Source: Naematelia aurantialba (taxonomy: Eukaryota; Basidiomycota; Tremellomycetes; Tremellales; Naemateliaceae). From it: a stretch of DNA of 64,000 nt. Below the pieces are notes generated by a model. The model had not been told where the DNA came from and ran no database searches. It saw only the letters and a list, made by a program, of their open reading frames with translations. The stretch's first letter is position 1; every line of letters starts with the position of its first letter. Positions 12,901 to 27,556 of the stretch are shown here, piece by piece. The translations under genes were made by a program, and so were the position numbers. The stretch is taken from assembly GCA_021527695.1 (NCBI GenBank), contig JAKFAO010000006.1, positions 496,001-560,000 of the forward strand, given 5' to 3'.

Positions 12901-13146
12901 CTTCTCGTAGTGGAACGGATTGGTAGTCGACATCGACTGGTGCGTAAACGTCCGCGCGAGCTCACCGACATCGTCCATTGTCATCTGCCGAGTGCGGACG
13001 CGCTCGATCGGCGCCGCCTCGTCCAGCGTGGGATCCGAGTCGTCGTGCCAGGTGTTTGGGCGCGCGCCATACCCGTGGGCGCCGGCACCGGTGAGATGGT
13101 CTTGGCGGTCATGATTCTGAAAGGTGAAGTTGCCCACGAGCGACAT
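6939..13146 (-). CDS. PDR-type full-size ABC transporter (ABCG, NBD-TMD-NBD-TMD)
   Basis: Plasma-membrane ATP-driven efflux pump of the pleiotropic drug resistance family; substrate unknown. The N-terminus is disordered and Ser/Asp-rich. NBD1 is the degenerate PDR form: Walker [13 protein letters not shown] (assembled across an intron; Cys for Lys), signature VSGGERKRV, Asn in Walker B (WDNSTRGLD), Tyr for His in the H-loop. A six-helix region follows. NBD2 has a normal Walker A ([12 protein letters not shown]), the PDR-typical signature LNVEQRKRL, Walker [14 protein letters not shown] and H-loop TIHQPS. The second six-helix region has a Cys-rich outer loop (CGDY, DCSFC). The last exon was recovered from splice signals: [22 protein letters not shown] joins PKNTGKEK and stops at 6939. 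The start may be 13146 or the upstream in-frame ATG at 13341. Confidence 0.95.
7045..7108 (-). repeat. Imperfect tandem duplication in the last intron of the ABC transporter gene
   Basis: Two to three imperfect copies of a unit of about 22 nt (core agtacagagcaaagtgtgt on the plus strand) lie within the terminal intron. No function is suggested. Confidence 0.55.
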
Positions 13147-16867
<3,721 letters not shown>

Positions 16868-17451
16868 CGTGCGCTCCAGCTCGCTTCTCTCGTGCGTGTA
16901 TTTTTCGTCTGTAGGTATCGAGCAACTGGAGTTGCAGATCACGATGCTGCCTTGATCTGCTTTGGGGCACCCGAACGGTGCTTGTCTTCACATGCTTTCA
17001 TAGCATTACATTGCCATGGCCGTCTTCGCTCGGTCCCATACCGGTGAATTCCTGCAAGAAATACACATATCAATTATCCGGTAACTCGCCGAGCCGCAGT
17101 GCAGCGCCGCCGGCGAAGGTGAACTCGCGACAACCAAGTCGAGATTCTACAACGAAGACGGGCTTCTGACATCAAAGACGGGCTTTTGACACCAAAGTCG
17201 AGATGTTGATGGTGTATCCTGGTCTATGACGGATCTCCAAATCCAGACAGAGATTCTGTATATGCAAATCGTGACTGATTGCACATGCCGAGCAGAACGC
17301 ATGCAAGGCTCTTCTACTCTACAGTTGTCTTGGGCATTGGACGTACTAACCCTTGGTGATACTTGTCAGACAGCGAGGCGATAGCCCGGAAGAGGTCATG
17401 TGACGGTCTGCATGGTGCATATGGGCTGGAATCAACAGTATTATGACTAGA
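16868..17451. promoter_or_regulatory. Intergenic: GH1 promoter side and 3' flank of the dehydratase gene
   Basis: No gene is visible. At about 17130-17205 a short local duplication contains two copies of aaagtcgagat-like and gacgggcttytgacaycaaag-like words. Possible regulatory elements, but nothing recognised. Confidence 0.45.
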
Positions 17452-19733
17452 CTACCATTCGCGGACCGAGCCATCGGGCCCTCGGAACAGGGGGTTTTGC
17501 CACGGATCGATACCCTCCTTGATGACGGTCGCGGCTTCGCTGCGGATCAATTCTTCGTTCAACTCCACGCCGAGCCCAGGACCCGTGAGCAGCGCAATCG
17601 ACCCCTCCTTGACCGCGAAGACCTCGGGGTTGGACATGTACGTGAATAGGTCGAAGCCGCCGGTGTTGTAGTGCATCTACACATGTCGCGTCAGCTGTGG
17701 CTCTGAAATCGGCTCATGCCGTCGTCCGGGCGAAAGCGGGCCGGAAGAAAAGGCAAAGAGTGAACGCAGTACGCACCTTCCAGCTCATCTCGCAGACAAC
17801 AAAGTTGGGCGTGCAGAATCCAATCTGCAGGCTGGCCGCGAATGCCAAGGGACCTAAGGACAATAATCAGCGGGGCTCCCAACAGGTGGGGGATCGGAAT
17901 GGATATCTACCAAGGGGACAGTGAGGAGCAATGGCGATATCGTATGCCCTTGACGGTCGTCAGCTTGCCATCCCAAGCGCACGTCGGGGGGTGAGCAGGA
18001 CTTACTCGGCCATGGTAGCAATCTTCTTCGTCTCGCTGATACCGCCAGAGTGAGCGATATCTGGCTGGGCAATGTCAATGCATCCGAGCTCCTAGTGACC
18101 GTTAGCAGGACATGGATCTCGCAGGGAGGACGCACAAAGTACGGCTTGAACTGCTCTCGCGTAAACAATCGCTCTCCGAGCTAGCATGTCTATCAGTTCA
18201 ACTCGTCCGCGTGCACATGTACGAGACATCAAGTCTGGCACCAGACAAAGAAACGCAGCTCACAGCAATAGGAATGCTAGTTTGGTTGTACAAGTCCTTC
18301 ATCTCCTTGACGTATCCCGGCAACAACGGCTCTTCAATGAACAGCGGGCGGTGAGGCTCGAGCAGCTTGGCGAGCTGTTTGGCCATGGGTTTGTGTACGC
18401 GGCCGTGAAAGTCGCTGTGCAGTTTAGCCCAGCTCTTGGCTCGTTCTTTGCATTCTCTGCGTTCATCCTGAAGGATGACAGGGACAGGAAGAGACGAGGC
18501 AAAATCGGCAAAGAATCAGACGACTGAAGAAGGGCGCGGGGAGAGTTGGAGGGGTGGGGGATGATAAGAGCACCCACAGTCCTGCATCCAAGCCTACTGA
18601 TTTCACCTCTGCAAGACGCTTGACGGTCTCATCGAGCGCGTGGGGCGAGTCGAGCCATCCCAGTGACTCTGTACCCTGTATGCTGTCAGCCAGGGTAGTG
18701 TAGGGCAAGGTAAGGCGATGTGATAGGTGTGCACCCACATTCATCTTGACGCGGGTAAAGCCCTGCGCTTTACGCGCCTTTGCCTGCTCCAAGACGTCTG
18801 ACGGGCGATCCCCGCCGATCCAGCCGTACACGGGCGCCGACTCGCGGACCTTGCCGCCCAAAAGCTGCCATATTGGCACGCCAAAGACTTTGCCCTTGAT
18901 GTCCCACAGGGCAATGTCGATGCTATGTTGGGAGTCAGCTCATCGTTCATTGTCCACCTGTGGGCTAGCGCCGCCCGTTCGTATCTCTCCTCTCTGGAAA
19001 TGGCTCTTTTGCCCTTGTGGTGTTCATGACGCTCAGCACGGCATCGCATCCCATACTGAACGCTCGCTTTCTTCAGGCGCTGAGATGGGTGGAAGAACTC
19101 ACCCGGACATGGCAGACATGAGCACCTCGCCGGCACGGTAGAAGCGATGTCGGAGAAGGTACGAATAGATCTGCAAGGTCAGGCAAGCCATACATTATAC
19201 TCTCTGGCCAGGCTCACGTCCTCGATGTTCATGGCGTCCCAGCCGATCAATCTGTGAGTGCATATTAGCAGCTGTCAGACGAGCGTGACAAGAATTTCCG
19301 GACTGACCGCCTCGAGATATCCTTCAAGCTTCCCTCGACCGCTTCAGTGTGTCCCTCGAGGGTGCCCTCGCCCCACCCAACGACTCCACCCTCCGTTTCG
19401 ATCTACGCCGAGCATCAGCACTCGTGCTCTCCATCTCACATTGGGCTGCAGCGATCTGTTCAAGCTTTACAACCTGGGCGAGCAGCCGAGACTCACTCGG
19501 ACAAACAGCCATCGCGGGCGGACGTAGAAGCTCTCAATCGTCTTGATCAAGTGCGGATTAGACGCACCGGGAGCGTACGTGGCGCTGGGGTGCGGGGTCG
19601 CTGGTGAATGCACCTGCAGGCCTTTGGCGTACTTGATCGCAAGCTCCGAGGGGGGAAGATACGCCGCTTTACGTTCTGCGAGGTCGGTGTCGAGCGTCGG
19701 CGCACCTAGATTCGCGGGGACGCTGGAAGACAT
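17452..19733 (-). CDS. D-galactonate dehydratase-like enzyme (enolase superfamily, DgoD-type)
   Basis: Predicted to dehydrate a sugar acid, most likely D-galactonate to 2-keto-3-deoxy-galactonate, in the cytosol. It follows bacterial DgoD along its length: [15 protein letters not shown], the barrel segment [12 protein letters not shown], then [15 protein letters not shown] (metal Asp and catalytic His), FIEEPLLPG (metal Glu), [11 protein letters not shown] (metal Glu), the catalytic His in IAPHCPLGP, and the family C-terminus DGSVREW. About 60 extra N-terminal residues precede the barrel partner domain and do not look like a strong targeting signal. The start at 19733 is chosen; an in-frame ATG at 19775 is possible. 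Other sugar acids cannot be excluded. It lies next to the GH1 gene on the same strand. Confidence 0.9.
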
Positions 19734-20655
19734 GGCGGCGTGTTCTATAGATGTTTGCTTGGCTGGGTCTTTCACTGGGAGGGCCGGATGTGTTTTGCAA
19801 TGTTCAACAGTGTTCTATGCTGATTCAGAGAGTGATACTTTGTACCAGGGATGCATGCTCAACGGTCGCCATCGGCATACGACGGGTAGACAAGTTGGTC
19901 CACCGGTCCGGCGCCGGAATGGACTTCATTGCCGCGATTTACCGTGAGATAGGCCTGCCAACACTTGAGGCGCCTTTCTGCGTCAACTAAACACCGCGGT
20001 CTGCGCCTTTGTGCAGCAAGATCATCAACAGCCATCGAGGTTTCTGCGTCAAGAGTGCATATCTTGTGGATCCATCAACTCTTGAAGGGTGCAGCGAACT
20101 TTGGCGCTCTCGTCCCATCGATCCTGTCCACAAAAGGAAGGACGGTCTCAGTTGATACGAAGGCTCGAACGGCGAGTAGGTGACGCTACGTCACTCGCCG
20201 GGCCCTGCATCGATCTGTGAGCACAACGCGAGGGCGTGCAAGATCCAGTCTCACTGGTTCTTGGTTCGGAGAATGCTAAACCAACTCGACAAAGGAAAGA
20301 TTGCTCCTGGCTATGGCCGGCCACCCGGTCAACGCAGAGTCTCGACGTCACTGACAGCCGGTCGTACTGAGTCGATTTCAAGGGAGCCGTTTAGCTCGAC
20401 TGACGGCTCTGTCGATGTCGATCAAGGGAATTTAACCGATGCGTAAGCTGCCGGGGTTTCTAACCAACCTCAAACAGTTTGTGAGCAGCGCTAGAGGCCT
20501 GTCCTTTCTCGGGACGGCTTTCGACGCCTTCCGACCGACATGGTCTGCCTTATATAGTGCGCATCGTAGGTTATTCCCAACCCAACCTGAATATACACTA
20601 GGCTCGTTGACTGGACGCTCAACCAGCTGTCGGAATATCACTGAACGAAGCCACA
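19734..20655. promoter_or_regulatory. Divergent promoter region between the dehydratase and the large unknown gene
   Basis: About 920 nt with no supported gene; serves two divergent transcription units. A TATA-like element at 20550-20556 is listed separately. Confidence 0.5.
20550..20556 (+). promoter_or_regulatory. TATA-like element upstream of the large unknown gene
   Basis: Sequence ttatata, about 100 nt before the ATG at 20656, in otherwise GC-balanced DNA. Position and sequence fit a TATA box; transcription start unknown. Confidence 0.5.
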
Positions 20656-23600
20656 ATGACCTCGGCGCAGTTCCGGCTTGCCGTGCAGAACCCCTTAGCA
20701 GAGGATGAGCGTTCATCCCCCGGATCCTCCTCAGACACACCGTCCCAGCGTCCACCAGGAGTGCCACACATAACCGAGATAGTCAAAGCCTTCAGGAATT
20801 CCGAAGATGAGCCGGAGCCAGCAATAACCGGGTTTTCCGGACCAACCCCATTGCAGCAAGCGGATGCGGCTGGTGACCCGCAAAGCGCTACGGGCTCAGC
20901 TCACATGGATCCCTCATTGATTACTGCAAGTTCGCATAGCGTTTTAGGGGCTCAGACGCTTGCCCAAATGGGCCTTGAGCAATTAGACGACGGTCTTTGG
21001 TCGGTGCCTCCTAGCATCGCGTCTGATTTGTTGCACCCTGCCTTTCCAGCAGCAGAGGGACGAGACGACGGACCGGAAGCAAGCTCTTTACGCCCCGCCG
21101 TCACTTCGCGCACAAGGACCTTCGACCACGCTGGAACCGCAAGTTCACAAGATGGGACGACCGCGAAAGGTATGTCGACCGTGAAGGGCACGATGCAGGC
21201 GAGTGAAGGTAAACCTAGTCAGCCCCGGCAGAAACCCACCCAGACAAAGTCACGCAGAAAGCACACCCAGGTGACGACGCAGCAGCATGATTCAAACCTC
21301 GGCGATGACAAAGGCAGTCAGAAAGCTGTGTTCTGGATCCTGCAGCCTGATGGAAGTCAACAACGGATGGAAATGTCAGCTGAAGGCATGCTGAACAAGT
21401 TCGGCGCCAACGGCACCACGCAGCTTGATATCCTGGGTGCCACGCCCGAATGTCTCTCGCCGGCGCAGGGTGCTCGGGCAGAGACGACTTGCCCAAAGCC
21501 AACTCGCCTAGAGCCAACAAAAGATGCCATGTTAACCTCGATTGGTGGCATTTCTTCCTACTTCAGCGAGCCGTCCACTAGAGGAGACGTCTCCACCTAC
21601 GGTGCTGACAGCCAGAAGAACGAGGTACCTATGAAAGAGATAACGTTCGTTCCGGCGGACGAGTCTATGGGATCTGCTGACGTCGGTGAACGATTGGATC
21701 AGTCACGCTCGCCAGACAAGTCGGATGACGTGTCGTTTCTGATGGCTCACATCGCAAAGTTTGGTAGCCAAGCCTTCAACTTGGCGGCAACACCACAGAG
21801 CCCGGGCGGTCCTTCACAGCATACCTCAAGCGCAAAGGCAGGTGTAACCAAGAGGCCAAAGCTGGGCCGTCAGAGTACAGGTGCTCCGGGATCAACGTGG
21901 GACGGATTAGACTCCACCACGAAATCTGTTGCTGGAGAGCTGCTTGATCTAGAGAAAGCGTCAGGAAGAATACTCCAAAGCGAAGCCGCTGCCAGACGGA
22001 CGTCCCTTGATATATCTGCGGGACCACCACCTGATGCCGAGGAGACAGGACGGTTCAGTCGTTATCAAGGAACGCTTTACCCACCTGTCGACTTGACATC
22101 GTCTGGCGATGTCGAAATTTCGAGCACGAAGACTGGGGAGAGAAAGAAGAACGGGGAAAAGCAAGGAAAGCAGAAAGCCCGTGACGATGTTGATACCCCC
22201 GCGGCTCAGACCACGGCAGAGGAAGAGCACGGTGGACGAACGACGGACGGAGATTCGTTTGACTACGAGTTGTTGTCTACTTTGAATCTCCAAGAGACAA
22301 CCGTAACTTTTTGGCAATTCCTCAAAGAGCGCGCTGGCGAGAAGCCGGATTTAGACAGGTTCTTCTCGAGCACAGTTGGAGAGATGGGCAATCAACAAGG
22401 GCCTGAGCGCACAGATCCATACGCAGAGGCCGCGGGGCCACCATCGGAGAACAGCAGCAAAGACAGTCTCTTTGGGGATGTCGAAAAGGGTCCGGAGAGC
22501 TCAGAAGACGGAGGCCGTGGAACAAGGATGGGTGAAGATACGGTCGAAACAAGGGCACCTGGGGATGACAACAGCACTACGGGGCAGCTGGAAATGGATA
22601 GATCCCAATCACAGCCACCAAAGAATGGGAAGAAGAAGAAAGGGAAGAAGAAGCGGCAGGCCCAGACCGACGCGGTGACTCTCACCAATCAGACCTCCGC
22701 AGACGGTAGTGCCCTTGGAACCGTGGCAGAAACAACGATAGAGATGAACTCACAAGGAAACAACACGGTGCAAGTGCAAACGAGGAATCAGAAGAGAAAG
22801 GCGGCCAGGAGAGACAGAAGAGCAAACCCTGCAGGCGCTGAACCAACCACAGCGGCCCCAAGCGCAAACGCCTCGGCGGGCCTAGCCAGTGTCCTCGATC
22901 AGATGGAGCGCGGGGAGCTCGGTTCAACTACCGACATTGCCACTGCTGCTGCTGTCGTGTCAAGCGAGACAATGACAGATACCGCGCACAGCACTGTTGA
23001 GGGCGGCAGCCTTGACGGGACAGCCAGTCCGGGTACAATAGCTACGACCGCAGAGAGCCTGTCTGAAACGACTCCTGCCAAGGCGCAGAAAAACAGAAAG
23101 CGACGAAATGGCAAGGGTCCAAGAACAGTTCACCGCGCTGAGTCGGCAGGCATCAGGACAGATGCCAGTGCCGCGAAAGACGAGACAATGGCACCCATGC
23201 AGGCACTGACTAGTGTTACGTCGACTCCGCGAGCGGACATATCGAGGCTGCGAGAACAGGAGCGACACAGCATATTAATGCAGGACTTGATTGCCAATGG
23301 GAAAGAATCAATGATCAGGAGGGCCGAGGTGGCAGAGTCGCCCAATGGTGAGGCTCATCGGTCTCTGTTGGCCGTGATTCTGATATGTGTAGCGTCTGTG
23401 TCTCTGACGACGTCAATGTCCCCGACGCTGGAATCCGAAGAGCGAAGGGATGAGTCGCCTGCTTTGAGAGTGGAAACGCCGCCAACAGTCTCGCGTGCGA
23501 TCTCCTTAGCAGAGGATCCACAGGACGACCGCACGCGTCCCACCATCGTCCTCATGGAAGACGCAGAATCTGCGACTTCTGCGTCTGGAAGAAGACATTC

Positions 23601-24014
23601 TCGACCTGACGATGACACTTTCAGCGGGTACGAATGGCCCATGTGAGTTGCGAGGGTGTGAACCGAGGGTCTGGCTCACATTGTCCAGGCTGCCAAGACG
23701 TCACTCCATCCACGAAGATTCCGGGCCGCGGCTCCGCAGCTTGGCAGCCACGGTCCATCAGCCCGTGGTTGAAGCAGTGCCCGACGCCTATAATTACCGA
23801 GACTCGGAACTGGGCGGAGACGCAAGCGACCAGTCGGCATTGGACGACGACGCGGCCGACAGCGGAGATACGCCGGAACGACCCACATTCCATACCAACG
23901 CAGTGCGGCGGTGAGCATTTCTTCTCTGTATACCTCGTGATCGACTTTGTCTGGATACGCTGATGTGGCTCTTGCAGGTGGAGCCTCCCGACAGATGACC
24001 ACACGTTCTGGTAA
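20656..24014 (+). CDS. Large, mostly disordered protein of unknown function
   Basis: Not recognised. One uninterrupted exon of about 996 codons is followed by two short exons found by splice signals: the exon ends at CCCAT before gtgagt near 23645 and resumes with LPRRHSIHED, then a second intron leads to RRWSLPTDDHTFW and stop. The total is roughly 1,080 residues. Composition is rich in Ser, Thr, Glu, Gly and Asp. Ordered-looking islands are VFWILQPDGSQQRMEM, DVSFLMAHIAKFGSQAF, ETTVTFWQFLKERAGEKPDL and LASVLDQMERGELG. Three basic tracts (GKKKKGKKKR, NQKRKAARRDRR, KNRKRRNGKGPR) look like nuclear or nucleic-acid signals. A hydrophobic stretch SLLAVILICVASVSL near 23363-23410 may be a membrane segment or a retained 32-nt intron. 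Confidence 0.75.
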
Positions 24015-24508
24015 AGATCACCTACAGTAGTATCTACATAACATAGGTCGTTGGCCGACGCATAGTTGGTACTGTTCCAGCTGAGCATGTGCATGCATAC
24101 ATGTATATCTTTGATGTCCTCGTCGAGTCGACGAGCTTGCTCTCTTGGGCAAGAGCCCGTCCTCGTCGATGAGCGTGTGTCGTGGGTTGCAAGCCAACTC
24201 GCCACTGCGATAACGGTCTAGAGTACGCGTTTGTACATACACACCGTAGGTCAGATCCGACCGCCTCATTCAATCGCCCCAAACCTACTATACTACGCAG
24301 CATGCCCTGCATCCACACCACGCTAGGCTGCTGGCAGCATTGCATCTCCCTCTCTTGCGCCACGATGGAACCCGCGTTGGCCTCCTCTGTGGTTATCGAT
24401 GGTTCAGCTGCAACATACTACATGTACTGTACCGCAAAGCCAAGGAACGCGTTACAAGCCTGGCAAGGCCTTGATGACCTGCCTGGATGACCTGCCTGGA
24501 TGATCCGC
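24015..24508. other. Intergenic region between convergent unknown gene and UTP25
   Basis: About 490 nt holding the two 3' ends; no gene or RNA recognised. A short tandem repeat runs into the UTP25 stop codon (listed separately). Confidence 0.55.
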
Positions 24509-24512
24509 CTAG
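24472..24512. repeat. Short tandem repeat at the UTP25 3' end
   Basis: Unit of about 13 nt, gatgacctgcctg, twice in tandem with a third diverged copy (gatgatccgccta) that overlaps the UTP25 stop codon. Confidence 0.75.
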
Positions 24513-27324
24513 ATGAACTCGAACCGCCCCTCCTCACTAGCCAACATCCGCCGAGCATCGGCACTGCCCACCACCCTCTCAAGCTTCAAAATGTCAAACC
24601 TCGAAAACAACACTCTACTCGATATCTCTCCTTCGTCCACCTCGACCTCCGCCTCTGCCTCTGCCTCTGCCTCTGCCGCCGTGCCGGCCCGAGCCCGAAC
24701 CTGAGACGCCGAAGCCGACGCCGAAGCTGAAGCTGAAGCCGAAGCCAAGAACGGCGTGAGCAGAAACTCGGCGTAGAACTGCGCGTGGTCCGGCAGCGCG
24801 TAGAAGACGAGCGTCTTGGCGCCTCGGAGGCGGTACCGCCGGTAAAAGTGGAAGCGCTCAGTGACGACGAGCAGCGCCTTCTTCCCTTTGAAGAACAGCG
24901 TCCGCGCGCGGCTGATCTCGGAATTCGACGAGTACCTGAGACGGCCATCAGCCCTGCGCGCCTTGAGGAAACGGTGAATTGGCTCCAGGAAGTGCAGACG
25001 ATAATTGGATCCAGCAAGCCGGACAACAACTGGATTCAGCAAGTCGGACAACCCACTCTGAGATGGCGGCGAAAGTGACCTGGTCTGTCTTGCGCAGGTG
25101 GTTGGTCACGCGAACAAAGTCAAAGTAGGATGGAACGACAATGATCGTGTTCTGTCGCGACACCGCGGAGCGCAGCAGCGCGGGAATCGTCTGGTCAAGA
25201 TCAGCACGGGCCTGGGCGGGACACTGGTTTGACGTGCCTTCTTGGTAAACCACTCCAGTCGCTGGTCAACTTCGTCGACGGCAGCATCTCCGCTGGCCGA
25301 CCTGCCGGCCTCGAAGTCGATTCTCTCAAAGATCTGCTTCACGCCAGGCCGGATGCGGCCCAGCACGCCGGCATAGTCGCTGCGTTCGCTCCGCAGCTTG
25401 CCCTGCACGTTGTGGCAGTGTCGGCTGAACAATGCGCGCGTCTCTGGAGTGTCGTATCGCGAGAGCAGGATGGTCTGACGCAAGTACCGTGCTCTGCCGA
25501 CTGTCAGCCACAGCTGTCTCTTGATTTGCACTGATCAACTCACTGAGATTCCAAGTACCACGGCTTGACCCTGGAAAAATCGCAGCCGTGTGGGCTGTCG
25601 GGGATCTTGTTGAGATTTTGGAAGATGAACTACCGAATCAGCCCTCTGCAGCGATCGCGACGTCCACTACTCACCTGCACATGCTCCCAGTTCTGCATCT
25701 GCATGACGTCCACGCCATCCGCCACGCAAATCTCGATCGAGCTCAGCAGGTCCGTGCTCCCCTCCTTCTCCGCACACATCTTCACTGCCAGCGGACTTGC
25801 CACGAGGATGTCGCACTCCATCAGCTTGGCCTCATTCGCCGGCATCATGACGACCCGCCACGCCTTGCGGGTGATCTTGATGCCGAAACGGAAATTGTCG
25901 TCAGAGTTGCCACGGAAGTTTGCCAGGTGGTCGACGGCAAAGCTGGACGCCGCAGACGACGACGCGAGCGGGTCTTCCGTGTCGGCTGGAATGGAGAACG
26001 AGGTGGTGAATGGGCGCAGATTCTCAATCTGCGTGCCATCGGGGGCTAGCGGGAACAGATGGGTCGAGAGGTAGTGAAGCGCAAGAGAGCGGACGGGCAG
26101 CAGGAGTAGCACCTTTGGCCGTGTGAACGACTGGTCTCGAGGAGGGTCTGGCACAGAGTCGGGGTTGGCGTGGGAAGCGTGTGCCAGCTTCTCGTTGTTC
26201 CGGATGATTTTTCTCCGTGTCCTACGCGGATCAGCCCAAATAAAGTATGGTGACAGGGGGAACCAACTTGAGGACATGGTTCAAGGCGTGCGCCACTGCC
26301 GCTTGACGCATTGCTTCTTTCTGTTCTCCGTAAATTGTCTTTTCTGAACCATCCGCCTCGCCGTCGAGCGAGTGAAGGTAGAAATCTTTGTATGTCCCTA
26401 GATGCGCCAGTGCTGTAGACGTGAGGGCTGGAGTGGACGTTTTGTTGATAGTCTCAAGCAACGCGGGAGATATCTACCCGGGGTCAGTGTTTGTTCTCAC
26501 ACAGGATGGAGCCAAGGTATATTGAGGATTGCAGGAATGACCGTCACAGAAGAGAGAATAATCCTCACCCTCGTCCTGATTTCCTCTTCAGCCTGCTGAG
26601 CCTTTCCCAGGTCGAGCGTCCACCACCCTTCCAAACCCCTTGAGAACCTTCCTCTCCACCGCCCAGTCATTCTCATCGACCGCCAAGATATTCTCCTTCG
26701 TCAACGCCGGAGGCTCCGTGCCAAAATGGACATTGAAGAGGTCATTTGTGCCTTGTAACCGTCAGCACCGCCCCGATACCGCATATCTAGCAGCGTACCA
26801 CTGGAAGGACCGGCCTCATCGTCGCTCTCGTCCTCTGCTGCCGCCTCGAGAGGTACATGCCCGCCAAGAGGTGCGGCATGACCGTTACCATTCGTCTGTT
26901 CATTCTTCCCATTACTCCCATTCTTATCAATCTTCCCATTCTGCTCATTCTTATGCCCATTCACTGCACCTCCATTCCCCATTGCCCTCCCCTTGCCCTT
27001 CCCATGTCCACTCCCACTGGGCCCAACAATCCCACCAAAGACGACGCTCTTCCTGCGCTTCCTGGAGGGCCCATCACCGTCCCCGCCAACGTGGCCATTG
27101 TCGCCGTTATCGTTGTCGCCGTCGTCGTTGCCGCTGCCGTTACCGTTACCGCTGCCGTTGGCTCGAGACCCGTTTGGAAGGCTCGTCCGACTCGTCGAGA
27201 TGGGCGACGGCGACGCTAGTGATGGAGACCCACGATGACCGCCAGGCGCGTCCAGATCTCGAGGGCGCTTGACAGCACTGACATTCAAGAGCGTCAACAG
27301 GCGTACTTCTGTCGCTGTCGACAT
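24509..27324 (-). CDS. UTP25: UTP25 homologue, U3 snoRNP/SSU processome factor (DUF1253, digestive organ expansion factor family)
   Basis: Nucleolar protein needed for early 18S rRNA processing; a helicase-like fold without working ATPase motifs. Family segments are present in order: [82 protein letters not shown] and, near the C-terminus, TIIVVPSYFDFVRVTNHLRK, ARTLFFKGKKALLVVTERFHFYRRYRLRGAK and LVFYALPDHAQFYAEFL. The start at 27324 (MSTATEV) opens a long acidic, Gly/Asn-rich disordered N-terminus with a basic patch (SRKRRKSVVF). A low-complexity Ala-Ser then Ala-Glu tract interrupts the last domain (24645-24750). Stop at 24509. Confidence 0.93.
24645..24750 (-). repeat. Coding microsatellite giving Ala-Ser and Ala-Glu tracts in UTP25
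   Basis: Hexamer-type repeats (cctctg and gaagct/gaagcc on the plus strand) encode alternating A-S and then A-E residues, with a short RARAG break between them. They lie between FLTPFL and VLFSRFDILKLE, two conserved parts of the domain. Confidence 0.85.
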
Positions 27325-27556
27325 GGCTGCGAGTATCGCACAAGATATGGAAGACCCAAAAGCAAAGAGTAGGTGAACGAGAATCGGTGAAGCAAAAAAA
27401 AAGCCGAGGCGCTCGTCGCCGCCAGGCACAAAGGTCTCTTTAGTGGGTGGCAAACATTTTGGTCCCGTCTTGTGGAACATCGCTATGCATGCCAAGTCGC
27501 CAGACCTGTCAGGTAATGCAAAACGCGAGTGTACACTGTCTCCCGAGTTGGGACGG

